From Anaeromyxobacter soli (GTDB lineage: Bacteria > Myxococcota > Myxococcia > Myxococcales > Anaeromyxobacteraceae), in the NCBI RefSeq assembly GCF_022808855.1, contig NZ_JAKZLF010000001.1, positions 182,587-246,586 of the forward strand: a DNA stretch of 64,000 nucleotides. The letters are read 5' to 3'. The position numbers and the translations under genes are program-made. Position 1 is the first letter of the stretch; every line of letters starts with the position of its first letter. The notes beneath the pieces were generated by a model that did not search any database, was not told where the DNA came from, and saw only the letters and a program-made list of their open reading frames with translations. This document shows positions 21,423 through 29,754 of the stretch, piece after piece.

Positions 21423-21859
21423 GCCTCCCAGAAGGGCTTCGTGTTCCCCTCGACGCCCTCCGGGAACACGCCGACCGTGCGGATCTCCGGCGGGAGGCGC
21501 TCGGGCCGCCGGAAGGACGACGCCGGCAGCGCGCCGAGGCGCCGCAGGAACGGCCCGAGGACCGGCGCGGCCAGGGCCGCGTCGGCCGCGGCGAAGTACG
21601 GGCTCGCCTCGCGCCCGAGGACACGGCGCACCGCCAGCGCGAGGAAGAACGCGTCGAGCGCGAACCAGCCCGCGTGGTTGGGCGCGAGGACGAGCCGGCC
21701 GCTCCGCGGGAGGTGCTCCGCTCCCTCCACCTCGAACGAGAACCACCCGAGCCGGACGAGCCGCTCCATCAGGGGGACGAGCTTCCCGCCGACGAGCGCC
21801 TCGTCGATGGCCGGGGGCGCGGCCGGCTCGAGCGCCGAGGGGCGATGCGGCGTGGACAT
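20903..21859 (-). CDS. PlsC-type acyltransferase
   Basis: 318 residues. The acyltransferase core has [11 protein letters not shown], an NHxxG...D variant of the usual HX4D box, and the FPEG block as [15 protein letters not shown], followed by [14 protein letters not shown]. This spacing is typical of the group of lysophospholipid or wax/lipid acyltransferases common in actinobacteria and myxobacteria rather than of PlsC itself. The C-terminal 60 residues are Ala/Arg-rich and overlap the tail of the DUF4112 gene on the other strand; they may not be functional. ATG at 21859. The acceptor lipid is unknown. Confidence 0.8.
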   Translation of the reverse strand: MSTPHRPSALEPAAPPAIDEALVGGKLVPLMERLVRLGWFSFEVEGAEHLPRSGRLVLAPNHAGWFALDAFFLALAVRRVLGREASPYFAAADAALAAPVLGPFLRRLGALPASSFRRPERLPPEIRTVGVFPEGVEGNTKPFWEAYRMRPWNRGFVRVAAALDAPIVPVAILGGEESLPVAWTVRFLEPLIGSSIGLPVFALPLPARWKVVFHPPVEVGARGRDALVDSEYSSAVAREVQRTVQETLDHAAAHRTLAQVASLVALVRGARHAEAEEAAGPPTPPRGAARERRAAPPATDGRARARARRAGPPARSAP

Positions 21860-22069
21860 CCTGAGGGCCTGTGGGCCGGGCAAGCTCGGGAACCGCCTCG
21901 CCCGCACGTCCGGCTCCCGGGCGGGCCACGGCAACGCTGCGCTCCAGCCGCCGGGGCGAGAAGCCCCCACACGGAGACCCAGGGCGGTGCATCGCTCGGC
22001 GATGTGCAGCGTTAGGTCTGCTGGGCTCCCTCGACCCGCGCAGCGCAGGCGCCCACGCCTGGAGGAACC

Positions 22070-22600
22070 ATGAACGACGCCGCGATCGACTTCGCCAAGC
22101 TGAACCTGCAGGACGCCCTCGATCTCGCGATCCTGATCGAGGAGGAGGCGCGCGATCGTTACCAGGAGTTCACCCGGATCGTGGGCGGCCGCTACGCCGG
22201 GGACGCCTCCGACATGTTCATGCTCATGGCCTCCTACGAGAAGCGCCACGGCACGGAGCTCGCCGAGCGGCGCCGCGCGAGGTTCGGCGACGCCCCGCGG
22301 CGCGTCTCGCGCGAGCAGCTCTACGACGTCGAGGCCCCCGACCCCGGCCAGCCGCGCGTGTTCATGTCCGCCCGCCAGGCGCTGGAGGTCGCGCTCTCGT
22401 CCGAGAAGAAGGCGTTCGACTTCTTCTCCTCCGCGCTGCCCTACGTGAAGGATCCGGACGTGCGGGCGCTCTTCGAGGAGCTGCGCGCCGAGGAGCAGAA
22501 GCACCAGACCCTCGTGCGGGACCGGCTCGAGAAGCTGCCGCCCGGCCCGGACGTGGAGGAGGAGGAGGCGGACGAGCCGGGCTCCGATCCCGGGAATTGA
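22070..22600 (+). CDS. Ferritin-like / rubrerythrin-domain protein
   Basis: 176 residues with the four-helix ferritin-like pattern: [30 protein letters not shown] and EEQKHQTLV. These supply two ExxxRY/ExxH-type motifs plus Glu residues for a di-iron site, as in erythrin-vacuolar-iron or bacterioferritin-like proteins. There is no C-terminal rubredoxin CxxC, so it is not a classical rubrerythrin. The tail is acidic (EEEEADEPG). GGAGG stands seven bases before the ATG. Likely role is iron or peroxide handling, by inference from the family. Confidence 0.8.
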   Translation: MNDAAIDFAKLNLQDALDLAILIEEEARDRYQEFTRIVGGRYAGDASDMFMLMASYEKRHGTELAERRRARFGDAPRRVSREQLYDVEAPDPGQPRVFMSARQALEVALSSEKKAFDFFSSALPYVKDPDVRALFEELRAEEQKHQTLVRDRLEKLPPGPDVEEEEADEPGSDPGN

Positions 22601-22656
22601 CGGCCGGCCCTGCGCGCCGACGGCCGATTACGTTTCGCGAACAGGCCCCCGACGTC

Positions 22657-22687
22657 CACCGAAGGTGATCGCGAATCACGAGCTGTC
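22657..22687 (+). repeat. Copy 1 of a 31-base intergenic repeat
   Basis: This element matches the reverse complement of 63811-63841 at 30 of 31 positions (G82-equivalent A is the single difference). It contains the palindrome GTGATCGCGAATCAC (22665-22679). It lies between the ferritin-like gene and the FKBP gene, 44 bases before the latter. It may be an operator or a dispersed genomic repeat. Confidence 0.75.
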
Positions 22688-22730
22688 GTCTAGGATGCGG
22701 CCCGACCACCCGAGCGCGAGGAGTACACGC

Positions 22731-23054
22731 ATGGCCAAGCCGAAGATCGAGGACGTCGTGAAGGGGAAGGGCCCGGAGGCGGTGCGGGGCAAGACGGTCG
22801 AGGTGCACTACACGGGCTGGCTCACCGACGGGAAGCAGTTCGACTCGTCCGTCGGCGGCGATCCGTTCTCGTTCCGGCTCGGCGCCGGAGAGGTGATCGA
22901 GGGCTGGGACCGCGGCGTCGCGGGGATGCGCGTCGGCGGCAAGCGAAAGCTCACGCTGCCCCCGGACCTCGCCTACGGGGCGCGCGGAGCGCCGCCGGCG
23001 ATCCCGCCCGACGCGACGCTCGTGTTCGAGGTCGAGCTGCTCGCGGTCTACTGA
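22731..23054 (+). CDS. FKBP-type peptidyl-prolyl isomerase
   Basis: 107-residue single-domain FKBP that speeds cis-trans proline isomerisation in the cytoplasm. It shows the family run [18 protein letters not shown], then [18 protein letters not shown] and [20 protein letters not shown]; the active-site aromatics (Tyr of VHYTG, Phe of QFDSS, Trp of EGWD, Tyr of AYG) are all present. No signal peptide, and no SlyD flap or metal tail. GAGGAG before the ATG at 22731; an in-frame upstream ATG at 22665 lies in the repeat element and is unlikely to be used. Confidence 0.95.
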   Translation: MAKPKIEDVVKGKGPEAVRGKTVEVHYTGWLTDGKQFDSSVGGDPFSFRLGAGEVIEGWDRGVAGMRVGGKRKLTLPPDLAYGARGAPPAIPPDATLVFEVELLAVY

Positions 23055-23068
23055 GCGAGCAGGCCGGA

Positions 23069-23323
23069 TCAGAGCGGCTGGCAGTGCGGCAGGCGAGCCG
23101 CGTGCTCGTCGTCCACGCGGCGGAAGCGGTACGTCCGCCCGCAGCGCTGGACGTGCCTCACCTCCCCGGCCTCGTCGAAGAGCACCGGGAACCCGGCGCG
23201 TCGCCACTCGCGGCGGGTCCCCACGGTGTTCAGCACCCGGGCGACGGTCGGCGGCGTCGACGCGTCGTCCTCCCCCTCGAGCTGCCAGCAGTCCGGCTCC
23301 GGGGCGGTCGGCAACAGGGCCAT
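23069..23323 (-). CDS. Small hypothetical protein
   Basis: 84 residues starting MALLPTAPEPDCWQLEGED. It has three Cys residues and a basic centre (GTRREWRRAGFP, RTYRFRRVDDEH). I do not recognise a family. The ribosome binding site is ideal (GGAGG five bases before the ATG at 23323), which supports a real gene. It converges with the FKBP gene. Confidence 0.6.
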   Translation of the reverse strand: MALLPTAPEPDCWQLEGEDDASTPPTVARVLNTVGTRREWRRAGFPVLFDEAGEVRHVQRCGRTYRFRRVDDEHAARLPHCQPL

Positions 23324-23416
23324 GTTCACCTCCGCGCTGCTCCGAGCACGCTAGCAGCGTGGCCCGCTCGCCGGCGGCGTCCTCGATGTGTTCGGCCGAA
23401 GCGGGGACGTGCGCTT

Positions 23417-23653
23417 TCACCGCGCTCGGAGCAGGAACGCCACGCCGCCCCACAGGCCGGCGAGGCCGGTCGCGACGTAGAGCGCGCCCGCGGCCATGGC
23501 CCGGCCCCCCGTCAGCGTCCCCGCGCTCGTGCGCATCGACCTGCGCAGGAATCCGTCCCGGACCCCGAGCCAGGCGCACGCGAGGCCCGAGACGAGGAGC
23601 ACCGCCACGGCGAGCCAGTGCAGGGGGTTTCCGCGATCGAGGAAGAGCTCGAT
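23417..23653 (-). CDS. Small two-helix membrane protein, possible ATC start
   Basis: About 78 residues with two hydrophobic helices, LHWLAVAVLLVSGLACAWLG and AGALYVATGLAGLWGGVAFL, joined by a basic loop with RRSMRTSAGT. Natural N-terminus would be IELFLDRGNPLHWL, but no standard start codon exists there: GGAGG stands five bases before an ATC at 23653. The first standard codon is a GTG at 23608 inside the first helix, which would truncate it. Unknown function. Confidence 0.5.
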   Translation of the reverse strand: MELFLDRGNPLHWLAVAVLLVSGLACAWLGVRDGFLRRSMRTSAGTLTGGRAMAAGALYVATGLAGLWGGVAFLLRAR

Positions 23654-23809
23654 GACCGCCTCCGGGGCTTGCCCGCGCCGAATCTACCGCGGAGGCGCGC
23701 GCGTGTCCGCCGGGCCTGCCGCCCGCCGGCGCGTGGGCCCGCGCGGGAGCCGGGCTCGGATCCGGCGAGCTCGCCCGGGCGAGGATGGCTGCCCCGGCGG
23801 ACCGGGCGT

Positions 23810-24223
23810 TCAGTCCCCCTTCCCGCCCCCGTCGCGCCCGTAGGCGCGGTCGGGGTCGACCCCCAGCCGCTGCAGGGTCTCGCGGTCCGGGAAGCCGGTC
23901 GCGGCGAGGTCCTGCGATTCCTGGAACTTGCGAAGCGCGCGCGAGGTCGGCGCGTCGAGCTCTCCCGCGCGGTGCTCCCCGAGGAGGCCGCGATCCGCGA
24001 GGGCGCCCTGGATGTCCTTCACCGCGCCGGGGGCGAGGAGCGCCTCGGGGCCCGCCGGGATGCGCGGCCGCCCGGCCTTCGGCGGGACGCCCTTCTCCCC
24101 GGCGCGGTCCGGCGCCTCGGGCCGGGGCGACTCGCCGCCCGCCGGCGAGGTGGGGTGCTGCGGATGGCGGCACGCCGCGGCCGCGAGCGCGACGGCGACC
24201 ACGAGCGTCCGCCGCCGGATCAC
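23810..24223 (-). CDS. Lipoprotein with peptidoglycan-binding domain
   Basis: 137 residues. The signal sequence ends AAAAC (lipobox), followed by a Pro/Glu-rich linker (residues 25-75) and a C-terminal PGB_1-type domain: VKDIQGALADRGLLG, DAPTSRALRKFQES and DRETLQRLGVDP. This suggests an envelope protein that docks to the cell wall. Start is the GTG at 24223, which overlaps the TGA of the upstream AsmA-like gene (GTGA), so the two are translated together. An alternative is that a longer upstream frame is used, but it would lose the signal peptide. Confidence 0.8.
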   Translation of the reverse strand: MIRRRTLVVAVALAAAACRHPQHPTSPAGGESPRPEAPDRAGEKGVPPKAGRPRIPAGPEALLAPGAVKDIQGALADRGLLGEHRAGELDAPTSRALRKFQESQDLAATGFPDRETLQRLGVDPDRAYGRDGGGKGD

Positions 24224-25371
24224 TTCTCCCCCGTCGGCTGGGCGCGCGGCTGCGCCTCCCGCCTGGGCGACAGCGCGCGCCTCGCCTGCTCGACGACGTT
24301 CTCGGGCCTCTTCGCCTCGGGCGGCGGCAGGCCGGAGAGGCCGTCCTCGAGGCCGCGGACGAACGCGTTCCGCACGATCCCCAGGATGGTCGGGACGGCC
24401 TGCGCCTCCGGATCGTCGACGGTCCCCTGGATCGGGATCGTCGTGGCGACCGCCTCGCGGCCGGGGACGTCGTCCTTGAAGATGCTGAGCGTCACGTCGG
24501 CGAGGAGCGACTTCAGCTTCGGCCCGAGCCCCGGCTTCGCCGGCCTCGTCCCGGCGTCCTTCAGGATGGGGCGGACGCCGCCCGAGATCTTCCCGCCCTC
24601 GGCGCGGAAGCGGAGCGACATGTCGAGCTCGCCCTTGTCGGGCGCGATCCCCGCCTTCGCGCCGACGATCGAGGCGAGCTCGACGAGCTGCAGGCGCTCG
24701 AGCCGGCCCTGCCCGGCGAACGTGAGCTTCTTCGCGAGCGGGTCCGCGGTCGCGAAGAGCGAGACGGCGCCCGAGCGCTGCAGCACGCCGCGCGCGGCGA
24801 GCACCGTCGGCTCGTTCTTGGCGAGCGCCTTCCGCGTCGCGAAGTTCTCGAGCGTCCCCTCGATCCGGTGCACCCAGAGCTCCGGCCGCTCCGGCTCGCG
24901 CTCGTCCACCCAGCGGAGCTCCCCGTCCTTCACCTGGAGGCGATCGAGCCGGAACGGCGCGAGCGCCTCGATCCCGTGGCCGACCTGCGGCGCCTCCGCG
25001 GCGCCCTGCTTCCTCGGCTGCTCCTTGGCGCTCACGAGCGTGAGCTTGGGCTTCTCGAGCTCGACGGCGGCGACGACGTGTCCGCGGACGAGCTCCTTGA
25101 AGTAGAGGCCGAAGCTCGCGCGCTCGACCTGGAAGTACGGGAGCGCCGAGCCGCCCGGCGCGAGCTTCTCGATGCGCAGGCCGCGGATGGCGTAGGACAG
25201 GTCGTGGACGCTCACCTCGACGTCCTGGAAGCGCCCGCGCATCCCCTCCATCCCCGCGAGCACCTTGCGCGTCCGCCAGGTGACGAGCGGGTCGAGCGCC
25301 GCGCGAGCGCCGACCAGCACGACGAACAGGATGGCGAGCGCCACGAGGAGGCGCTTGCGGCCGCGGCGCAT
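24220..25371 (-). CDS. AsmA-like / DUF748 membrane protein
   Basis: 383 residues: an N-terminal membrane anchor (KRLLVALAILFVVLVGARAA) and a large beta-rich periplasmic part with repeats of the form FRLDRLQVKDGELRWVDE, GELDMSLRF and ITISGTVDDP-like IQGTVDDPEAQ. This is the AsmA/DUF748 pattern of proteins that bridge inner and outer membrane for lipid transport. I chose the ATG at 25371 because a hydrophobic anchor follows it directly and GGGGG lies five bases upstream; the longer frame starts with Arg-rich noise. Coupled by overlap to the peptidoglycan-binding lipoprotein. Confidence 0.78.
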   Translation of the reverse strand: MRRGRKRLLVALAILFVVLVGARAALDPLVTWRTRKVLAGMEGMRGRFQDVEVSVHDLSYAIRGLRIEKLAPGGSALPYFQVERASFGLYFKELVRGHVVAAVELEKPKLTLVSAKEQPRKQGAAEAPQVGHGIEALAPFRLDRLQVKDGELRWVDEREPERPELWVHRIEGTLENFATRKALAKNEPTVLAARGVLQRSGAVSLFATADPLAKKLTFAGQGRLERLQLVELASIVGAKAGIAPDKGELDMSLRFRAEGGKISGGVRPILKDAGTRPAKPGLGPKLKSLLADVTLSIFKDDVPGREAVATTIPIQGTVDDPEAQAVPTILGIVRNAFVRGLEDGLSGLPPPEAKRPENVVEQARRALSPRREAQPRAQPTGEK

Positions 25372-25514
25372 CGAGACCCCCAGCGAAAGCTGGGAACCCG
25401 CCGCCGCGCGCGCACGCGACTCGAGGCGAGGGCGACGCGGGGGCCGCCCGGCCGCCCGACGCGCGCGCCCCCTGGTCACCGCGCGAGCGGCTCACGCCGT
25501 CGCGCCCCGGGCGC

Positions 25515-26963
25515 TCAGACGCGCTCGAGCACGGCCACGAGCAGCCTCCAGAACGCCGCCACCGAGGCGATGCGCGCGTGCTCGTCGGGCGTGTGCGCGT
25601 CCTTGATGTCGGGGCCGATCGAGGCCATCTCGACGCCCGGGTACTTCTCGCCGATGAGGCCGCACTCGAGCCCGGCGTGGATCGCCTTCACGATCATCGG
25701 CTTCCCGAACACCTCCGCGTGCACCCGGTCCACGAGCTTCACGAGCGAGGACCCGGGCTCCGGCTTCCACCCCGGGTAGCCGCCCTCCTGGCTCGCCTCG
25801 AAGCCGGCGAGCGCGCACGCCGCCGCGATGCGCGCGGCCAGCGCCTGGCGCGAGGCGTCGATGGCGCTGCGGGTGAGGAAGGTCACGAGCACCGTCCCGT
25901 CCTGCGTCTGGACGAGCCCGAGGTTCGTCGAGGTCTGGACGAGGCCGGGGATGGCCGGGCTCATCGCCTCGACGCCGTGCGGCCCGGCGAGGAGGAGCCC
26001 GAGGACGGCGCGCGCGTCGCCGGGCGACATCACGCGATCGGCCTCGCCCGGCTCCACGTCGATCGCGAGGTTCGGGTCGAACGCGCCGAGCGCGGCGCGC
26101 CACTCGCGCGCGAGGCGCGCCACGTCCTCCCGCAGCGCGGCCTCGCGCCCCGCGTCCACGCGCACCATCGCCGAGGCCTCGCGCGGGATGGCGTTCCGCT
26201 TGTTCCCGCCGCTCACCGTCGCGAGCGCGATCCCGTGCCGCTCCACGAGCGCGTCGAGCACCTGGGCCAGGATGCGGATGGAGTTGCCGCGACCCGCGGC
26301 GATGTCCACGCCGGAGTGGCCGCCCTTCAGGCCCGAGAGCTTGATCCGGAGCGGCAGGGTGCCCGGGGCGGGCGCCGAGAGGGCGACCTTGCGGGTCGCG
26401 ACCGTGTCCACGCCGCCGGCGCAGCCGATGGTGAGCTCCCCCTCCTCCTCGCTGTCGAGGTTCAGGAGGTAGGGCGAGCGGAACCAGCCCGGCGCGACGC
26501 CCTTCGCCCCGGTGAGCCCCGTCTCCTCGTCGATCGTGACGAGCACCTCGACCGGGCCGTGGCGGACGTCCTGGCTCGCGAGCACCGCGAGGCCCGCCGC
26601 GACGCCGATGCCGTTGTCGGCGCCGAGCGTCGTGCCGCGGGCGCGCACCACCTCGCCGTCGCGGTACACGGGGATGGGGTCCTTCGCGAAGTCGTGGGGG
26701 GTGCCCTCGTTCTTCTCGCAGACCATGTCGACGTGGCCCTGGAGGCACACGCCCGGGCGGTCCTCGCGGCCCTTCGTGCCCGGCTTGCGGATGAGGACGT
26801 TCCCGAGCGCGTCGGTCAGGACCTCGCAGCCCAGCGCGCGGCCCTGGTCGGCGACCCAGCGGGCCGCCTGCGCCTCGTGCTTCGAGCCGCGCGGGATCCG
26901 GGAGAGCTCGAGGAAGTACCGCCAGAGGAGCCTGGGCTCGAGGTCGCTGAGGAGATCGCTCAT
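25515..26963 (-). CDS. pepD: Aminoacyl-histidine dipeptidase (M20 family)
   Basis: 482-residue cytosolic zinc dipeptidase, cleaving Xaa-His (carnosine-type) and other dipeptides. Metal and catalytic motifs: LQGHVDMVCEK (His and Asp), GADNGIG, the Glu pair in TIDEETGLTGAKG, NLDSEEEGE, and the distal HAGLECGLIGEK. The lid/dimer domain has GLKGGHSGVDI. Length and motifs match PepD/PepV rather than PepT. ATG at 26963 is the first position followed by conserved residues (DLEPRLLWRYFLELSRIPR). Divergent from a small zinc-ribbon gene. Confidence 0.93.
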   Translation of the reverse strand: MSDLLSDLEPRLLWRYFLELSRIPRGSKHEAQAARWVADQGRALGCEVLTDALGNVLIRKPGTKGREDRPGVCLQGHVDMVCEKNEGTPHDFAKDPIPVYRDGEVVRARGTTLGADNGIGVAAGLAVLASQDVRHGPVEVLVTIDEETGLTGAKGVAPGWFRSPYLLNLDSEEEGELTIGCAGGVDTVATRKVALSAPAPGTLPLRIKLSGLKGGHSGVDIAAGRGNSIRILAQVLDALVERHGIALATVSGGNKRNAIPREASAMVRVDAGREAALREDVARLAREWRAALGAFDPNLAIDVEPGEADRVMSPGDARAVLGLLLAGPHGVEAMSPAIPGLVQTSTNLGLVQTQDGTVLVTFLTRSAIDASRQALAARIAAACALAGFEASQEGGYPGWKPEPGSSLVKLVDRVHAEVFGKPMIVKAIHAGLECGLIGEKYPGVEMASIGPDIKDAHTPDEHARIASVAAFWRLLVAVLERV

Positions 26964-27096
26964 GGGTGGCCTCCGGTGCCGGAATGGAATGGGCGCGCAG
27001 GGTACCACGGCCCCGCCCGGCGCCCGGACCGCGTGGCAGGCGACCCCTCCCTCCCGGGGGCGTGCCACGGAGCGGCGGAGGTGCGACGTTCCCGGC

Positions 27097-27291
27097 GTGG
27101 ATCCCGCCGCACCATCGCCACGCCCCCGGTCGGAGGAAGACCTCGAGCGCTGCGCCTCCTGCGGCGAGCGGCTCCGGCCCCGGGATGCCCGGTCGTGCGC
27201 GCTCTGCGGCCGCCGCACCTGCCTGCGCTGCCTCGCCCCGTACGGCCACTTCATGCAGGCGTGCGAGGAGTGCCGGCTCGCCTCCTGGTGA
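27097..27291 (+). CDS. Small zinc-ribbon protein
   Basis: About 64 residues with four CxxC knuckles: CASC, CALC, CLRC and CEEC, in a pattern that would bind two zinc ions. The sequence CLRCLAPYGHFMQACEEC is the most constrained part. Proteins like this often mediate protein or nucleic-acid contacts; no function is assigned. The start is a GTG at 27097 and no good ribosome binding site is present, so the N-terminus is uncertain. It converges with rnhA with nine bases between stops. Confidence 0.6.
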   Translation: MDPAAPSPRPRSEEDLERCASCGERLRPRDARSCALCGRRTCLRCLAPYGHFMQACEECRLASW

Positions 27292-27300
27292 CCGCGGCGC

Positions 27301-27828
27301 TCAGCGGATGACGGCGGCCGCGCGAAGCGCCTCGACGACGCTCGCCTCCGTCGGCCCGGGGACACCCCGCGCCGCCGACTGGGCCAGCGCGTCGACGACC
27401 TCGTTCACCGCGTGCCCGTCGTGGCCCCGGACCCAGGCGTAGCGGACGGAGAGCTCCCGGCCGCGCGCGTCGAGCGCCTCGATGAGGTCGCGGTTCAGCA
27501 CCGGCTCGCCGGCGGCCGTCTTCCAGCCCTTCTTGCGCCAGCCGTGGATCCACTTCGAGAGCGCGTCCACCACGTAGCGCGAGTCCGAGACGACCTCGAC
27601 CGACTCGCCCGCGGGCAGCCCCTGGAGCGCCTCGAGGACGGCGCGCAGCTCCATCCGGTTGTTCGTGACCGCGTACGTGCCGTCCTGCACCCAGCGCGTC
27701 GCGCCGAAGCGGAGCGCGGGCCGGACGCGGTCGACGACGACGAAGCCCGTGCCGCCCGGGCCGCCGGGGTTCGAGAGGGAGGAGCCGTCGGAGAAGGCGA
27801 TGTAGCGGGCGGGAGCGTCTTTCGGCAT
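27301..27828 (-). CDS. rnhA: Ribonuclease HI
   Basis: 175 residues; cuts RNA in RNA:DNA hybrids. The four acidic active-site residues are visible: Asp14 ([12 protein letters not shown]), Glu60 ([10 protein letters not shown]), Asp82 (VSDSRYVV) and Asp146 (NEVVDALA), with the catalytic His at 136 (RGHDGH). The basic handle [18 protein letters not shown] is present as in E. coli. No N-terminal hybrid-binding domain. ATG start. Its promoter region holds a GACCCC hexamer repeat and a perfect hairpin. Confidence 0.95.
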   Translation of the reverse strand: MPKDAPARYIAFSDGSSLSNPGGPGGTGFVVVDRVRPALRFGATRWVQDGTYAVTNNRMELRAVLEALQGLPAGESVEVVSDSRYVVDALSKWIHGWRKKGWKTAAGEPVLNRDLIEALDARGRELSVRYAWVRGHDGHAVNEVVDALAQSAARGVPGPTEASVVEALRAAAVIR

Positions 27829-27855
27829 GGGGGCGGCAAGGTAGCGGAGGGATCT

Positions 27856-27897
27856 GACCCCGACCCCGACCTCGACCCCGCTCGTGACCACGAGCGG
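27856..27897. repeat. GACCCC hexamer repeat followed by hairpin
   Basis: Four tandem hexamers GACCCC (third one GACCTC) fill 27856-27879. Immediately after, CCGCTCGTG and CACGAGCGG (27878-27897) form a perfect nine-base-pair inverted repeat with a two-base spacer. It lies between the YbaK gene end and the rnhA start and may be a terminator without U-tract or a regulatory site. Confidence 0.6.
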
Positions 27898-27912
27898 TCT
27901 ACGCGCCCGCCT

Positions 27913-28395
27913 CTACTGCTCGATGGCGACGTCCACGGGGACGGGGGAGAGGACGCGCACGAGGTCGGCGGGCGCGATCCCGACGAGGAAGCCGCGCGAG
28001 CCGCCGTTCACGTAGAGCTTCGGCAGCTCGAGAATGGTCCGCTCGACGTGCACCGGCATCGCCTTGCGCGTTCCGAACGGGCTCGTGCCGCCGACGAGAT
28101 AGCCGCTGTGGCGCTGGGCGACGTCCGGCTTGCAGATCTGCACCGTCTTCTTCCCGAGCTGACGGGCGAGCGCCTTCGTCGAGACCTCGCGGTCGCCGTG
28201 CATGAGCACGACGAGCGGGGCGCCGGTCTCGTCCTCCATGACGAGCGTCTTCACCACGGCGTGCTCCGGGACGCCCAGCTCCCGCGAGGACACCGCCGTG
28301 CCGCCGTGCTCCTCGTAGCGGTAGACGTGCTCGGTGTACGGGACCTTCTGCTGGCGCAGGAGCCGGGTGGCGGGGGTCGACGGGGTCTTGCTCAT
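27913..28395 (-). CDS. YbaK/EbsC-type aminoacyl-tRNA deacylase
   Basis: 160 residues, normal for the family. It hydrolyses mischarged Cys-tRNA(Pro) in related organisms. Conserved segments: HVYRYEEHGG-like N-terminus, VVKTLVMED, VVLMHGDREVSTKALARQLG with the Lys, and the GGTSPFGTRKAMPVH loop typical of YbaK. C-terminus ends GFLVGIAPADLVRVL. The ATG overlaps the TGA of the upstream nucleosidase-like gene (ATGA), so they form an operon. Confidence 0.9.
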   Translation of the reverse strand: MSKTPSTPATRLLRQQKVPYTEHVYRYEEHGGTAVSSRELGVPEHAVVKTLVMEDETGAPLVVLMHGDREVSTKALARQLGKKTVQICKPDVAQRHSGYLVGGTSPFGTRKAMPVHVERTILELPKLYVNGGSRGFLVGIAPADLVRVLSPVPVDVAIEQ

Positions 28396-29000
28396 TCGAG
28401 GAGCTCCTCGGCGCCGAACACGCCGCGCTCGCGCAGCGCCGCGACGAGCGCCCGGCTCGCGGCGGCGTGGTTGGCCTTCCACTCCTCGTGCGCCCCGGGG
28501 CCGACCCGGTTCGCGACGGCGAGCGCCGCGGCCGCAGGCACGTTCGCCGCGGCGCACGCGGCGAAGACGCCCGTGAGCTCGAGGTGCTCCGCGGCGGCCA
28601 CCTCCGCGAGCGCGCGCGCGCCCTCCTCCGTGAGCGTGATCGCGGGCGGGACGGCCACGCGGTGCGCGGGGAGCGGCAGCGTGAAGGTGGCGGGCCAGCG
28701 GGTGCGCTCGAGCGCGGGGCGATAGGCGCGGCCGGCCCGCTCGTCGAGCGAGGTCGCGATGGCCTCCGACGCCGCGATGAGCTCGCCCGGCGCGAGCCGC
28801 GCGTCGTACGCGCCGCAGGTCCCGACGAACAGGACGCGCTCCGGCGCGTGAAGGGCGAGGAGCCGCGCGGTCTCCACGGCCGCCGCGAGGGCGCCGACGC
28901 CGGTGCAGGCGACCGCCCAGCCCTCGGGCGGCGCGGCGTCGAGGCCGGCGAGCTCCGGAGGGAACGCCGCGAGCAGCAGGCGGGCGGGGCGAGCGGGCAT
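28392..29000 (-). CDS. Nucleosidase of the purine phosphorylase superfamily
   Basis: 202 residues. The Rossmann-like core has CTGVGALAAAVETARLL, VLFVGTCGAYD, and APGELIAASEAIATSLDE; a later Glu sits in HLELTGVFAACAAANVP, corresponding to the MExAA substrate-binding segment in 5'-methylthioadenosine/futalosine nucleosidases but with a changed motif. It may be a futalosine hydrolase (menaquinone) or a purine nucleosidase; sequence alone does not decide. An in-frame ATG nine bases upstream (29009) is an alternative. Overlaps the YbaK gene by four bases. Confidence 0.7.
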   Translation of the reverse strand: MPARPARLLLAAFPPELAGLDAAPPEGWAVACTGVGALAAAVETARLLALHAPERVLFVGTCGAYDARLAPGELIAASEAIATSLDERAGRAYRPALERTRWPATFTLPLPAHRVAVPPAITLTEEGARALAEVAAAEHLELTGVFAACAAANVPAAAALAVANRVGPGAHEEWKANHAAASRALVAALRERGVFGAEELLE

Positions 29001-29105
29001 GGCGCGCATGGTACGCCAACCGGGGCGCACGGGCGGCGCGTTCCTGGCGGGCCCCGGGGCCGCTCGACGCGCGCCCGGCGCCGTGCTTTCCTCCCGCGCT
29101 CTCCC

Positions 29106-29726
29106 ATGCGCCCGACCTGCCGCCGCTGCCTGCGCCCCACGGAGCTCTGCGCCTGCGCGGACCTCCCGGTGATCCCGTCGCGGACGCGCGTCGTGCTGCT
29201 CCAGCATCCTCGCGAGGCGCGCCTCGCGATCTGCAGCGCCTGGCTCACCCGGCTCGCGCTCGAGAACTGCGAGCTCCACCGCGGCGTCGCGTTCGAGGAT
29301 CACCCCGCCGTTCGCGCGGCGGCGGCGACGCCGGGGGCGGCGCTGCTCTTCCCCGGCGACGGCGCCGTGCCCGCCGAGGCGCTCGCCGGCGCGCCGCCCC
29401 CCGTGCTCTTCGCCGTCGACGGGACGTGGCCTCAGGCGGTGAAGATGATCCGGGCGACGCCCACGCTCGCGGCGCTGCCGCGGGTCGGGATCGTGCCGGC
29501 GCGGCCGAGCGGCTACGGCGGCCTGCGCCGCGAGCCAGGGCCCGAGCACCTCTCCACCGCGGAGGCGGTCGCGTTCGCCCTGGGCGCGCTCGAGGGCGCT
29601 CCCGCGCGCTTCGAGCCGCTCGTCCGCGCGTTCCGCGCGAGCGTCGAGAAGCAGCTCGCCTGCGCGCGCGGAGAACGGCGCAGCCCGCGCCACCGGCCAG
29701 GGAGCCGGTGGGCGGGCAGCGGGTAG
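29106..29726 (+). CDS. DTW-domain tRNA-uridine aminocarboxypropyltransferase
   Basis: 206 residues. The N-terminal CRRCLRPTELCACADLP zinc-binding cysteines and the signature VDGTWPQAVKM (DTW motif) mark the TapT family, which transfers 3-amino-3-carboxypropyl groups from SAM to uridine in tRNA. The segment YGGLRREPGPEHLSTAEAVA is also typical. The C-terminal 20 residues are Arg/Ser-rich and may be disordered. ATG at 29106. Divergent from the nucleosidase gene, with 105 bases between. Confidence 0.88.
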   Translation: MRPTCRRCLRPTELCACADLPVIPSRTRVVLLQHPREARLAICSAWLTRLALENCELHRGVAFEDHPAVRAAAATPGAALLFPGDGAVPAEALAGAPPPVLFAVDGTWPQAVKMIRATPTLAALPRVGIVPARPSGYGGLRREPGPEHLSTAEAVAFALGALEGAPARFEPLVRAFRASVEKQLACARGERRSPRHRPGSRWAGSG

Positions 29727-29754
29727 CCGGGACGCCGCGGAAGGCGCGCGGGCG

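Noticed and set aside
22665..23054. Longer FKBP from an ATG at 22665
   Set aside because: The added 22 residues come from the repeat element; GAGGAG and homology support the start at 22731.
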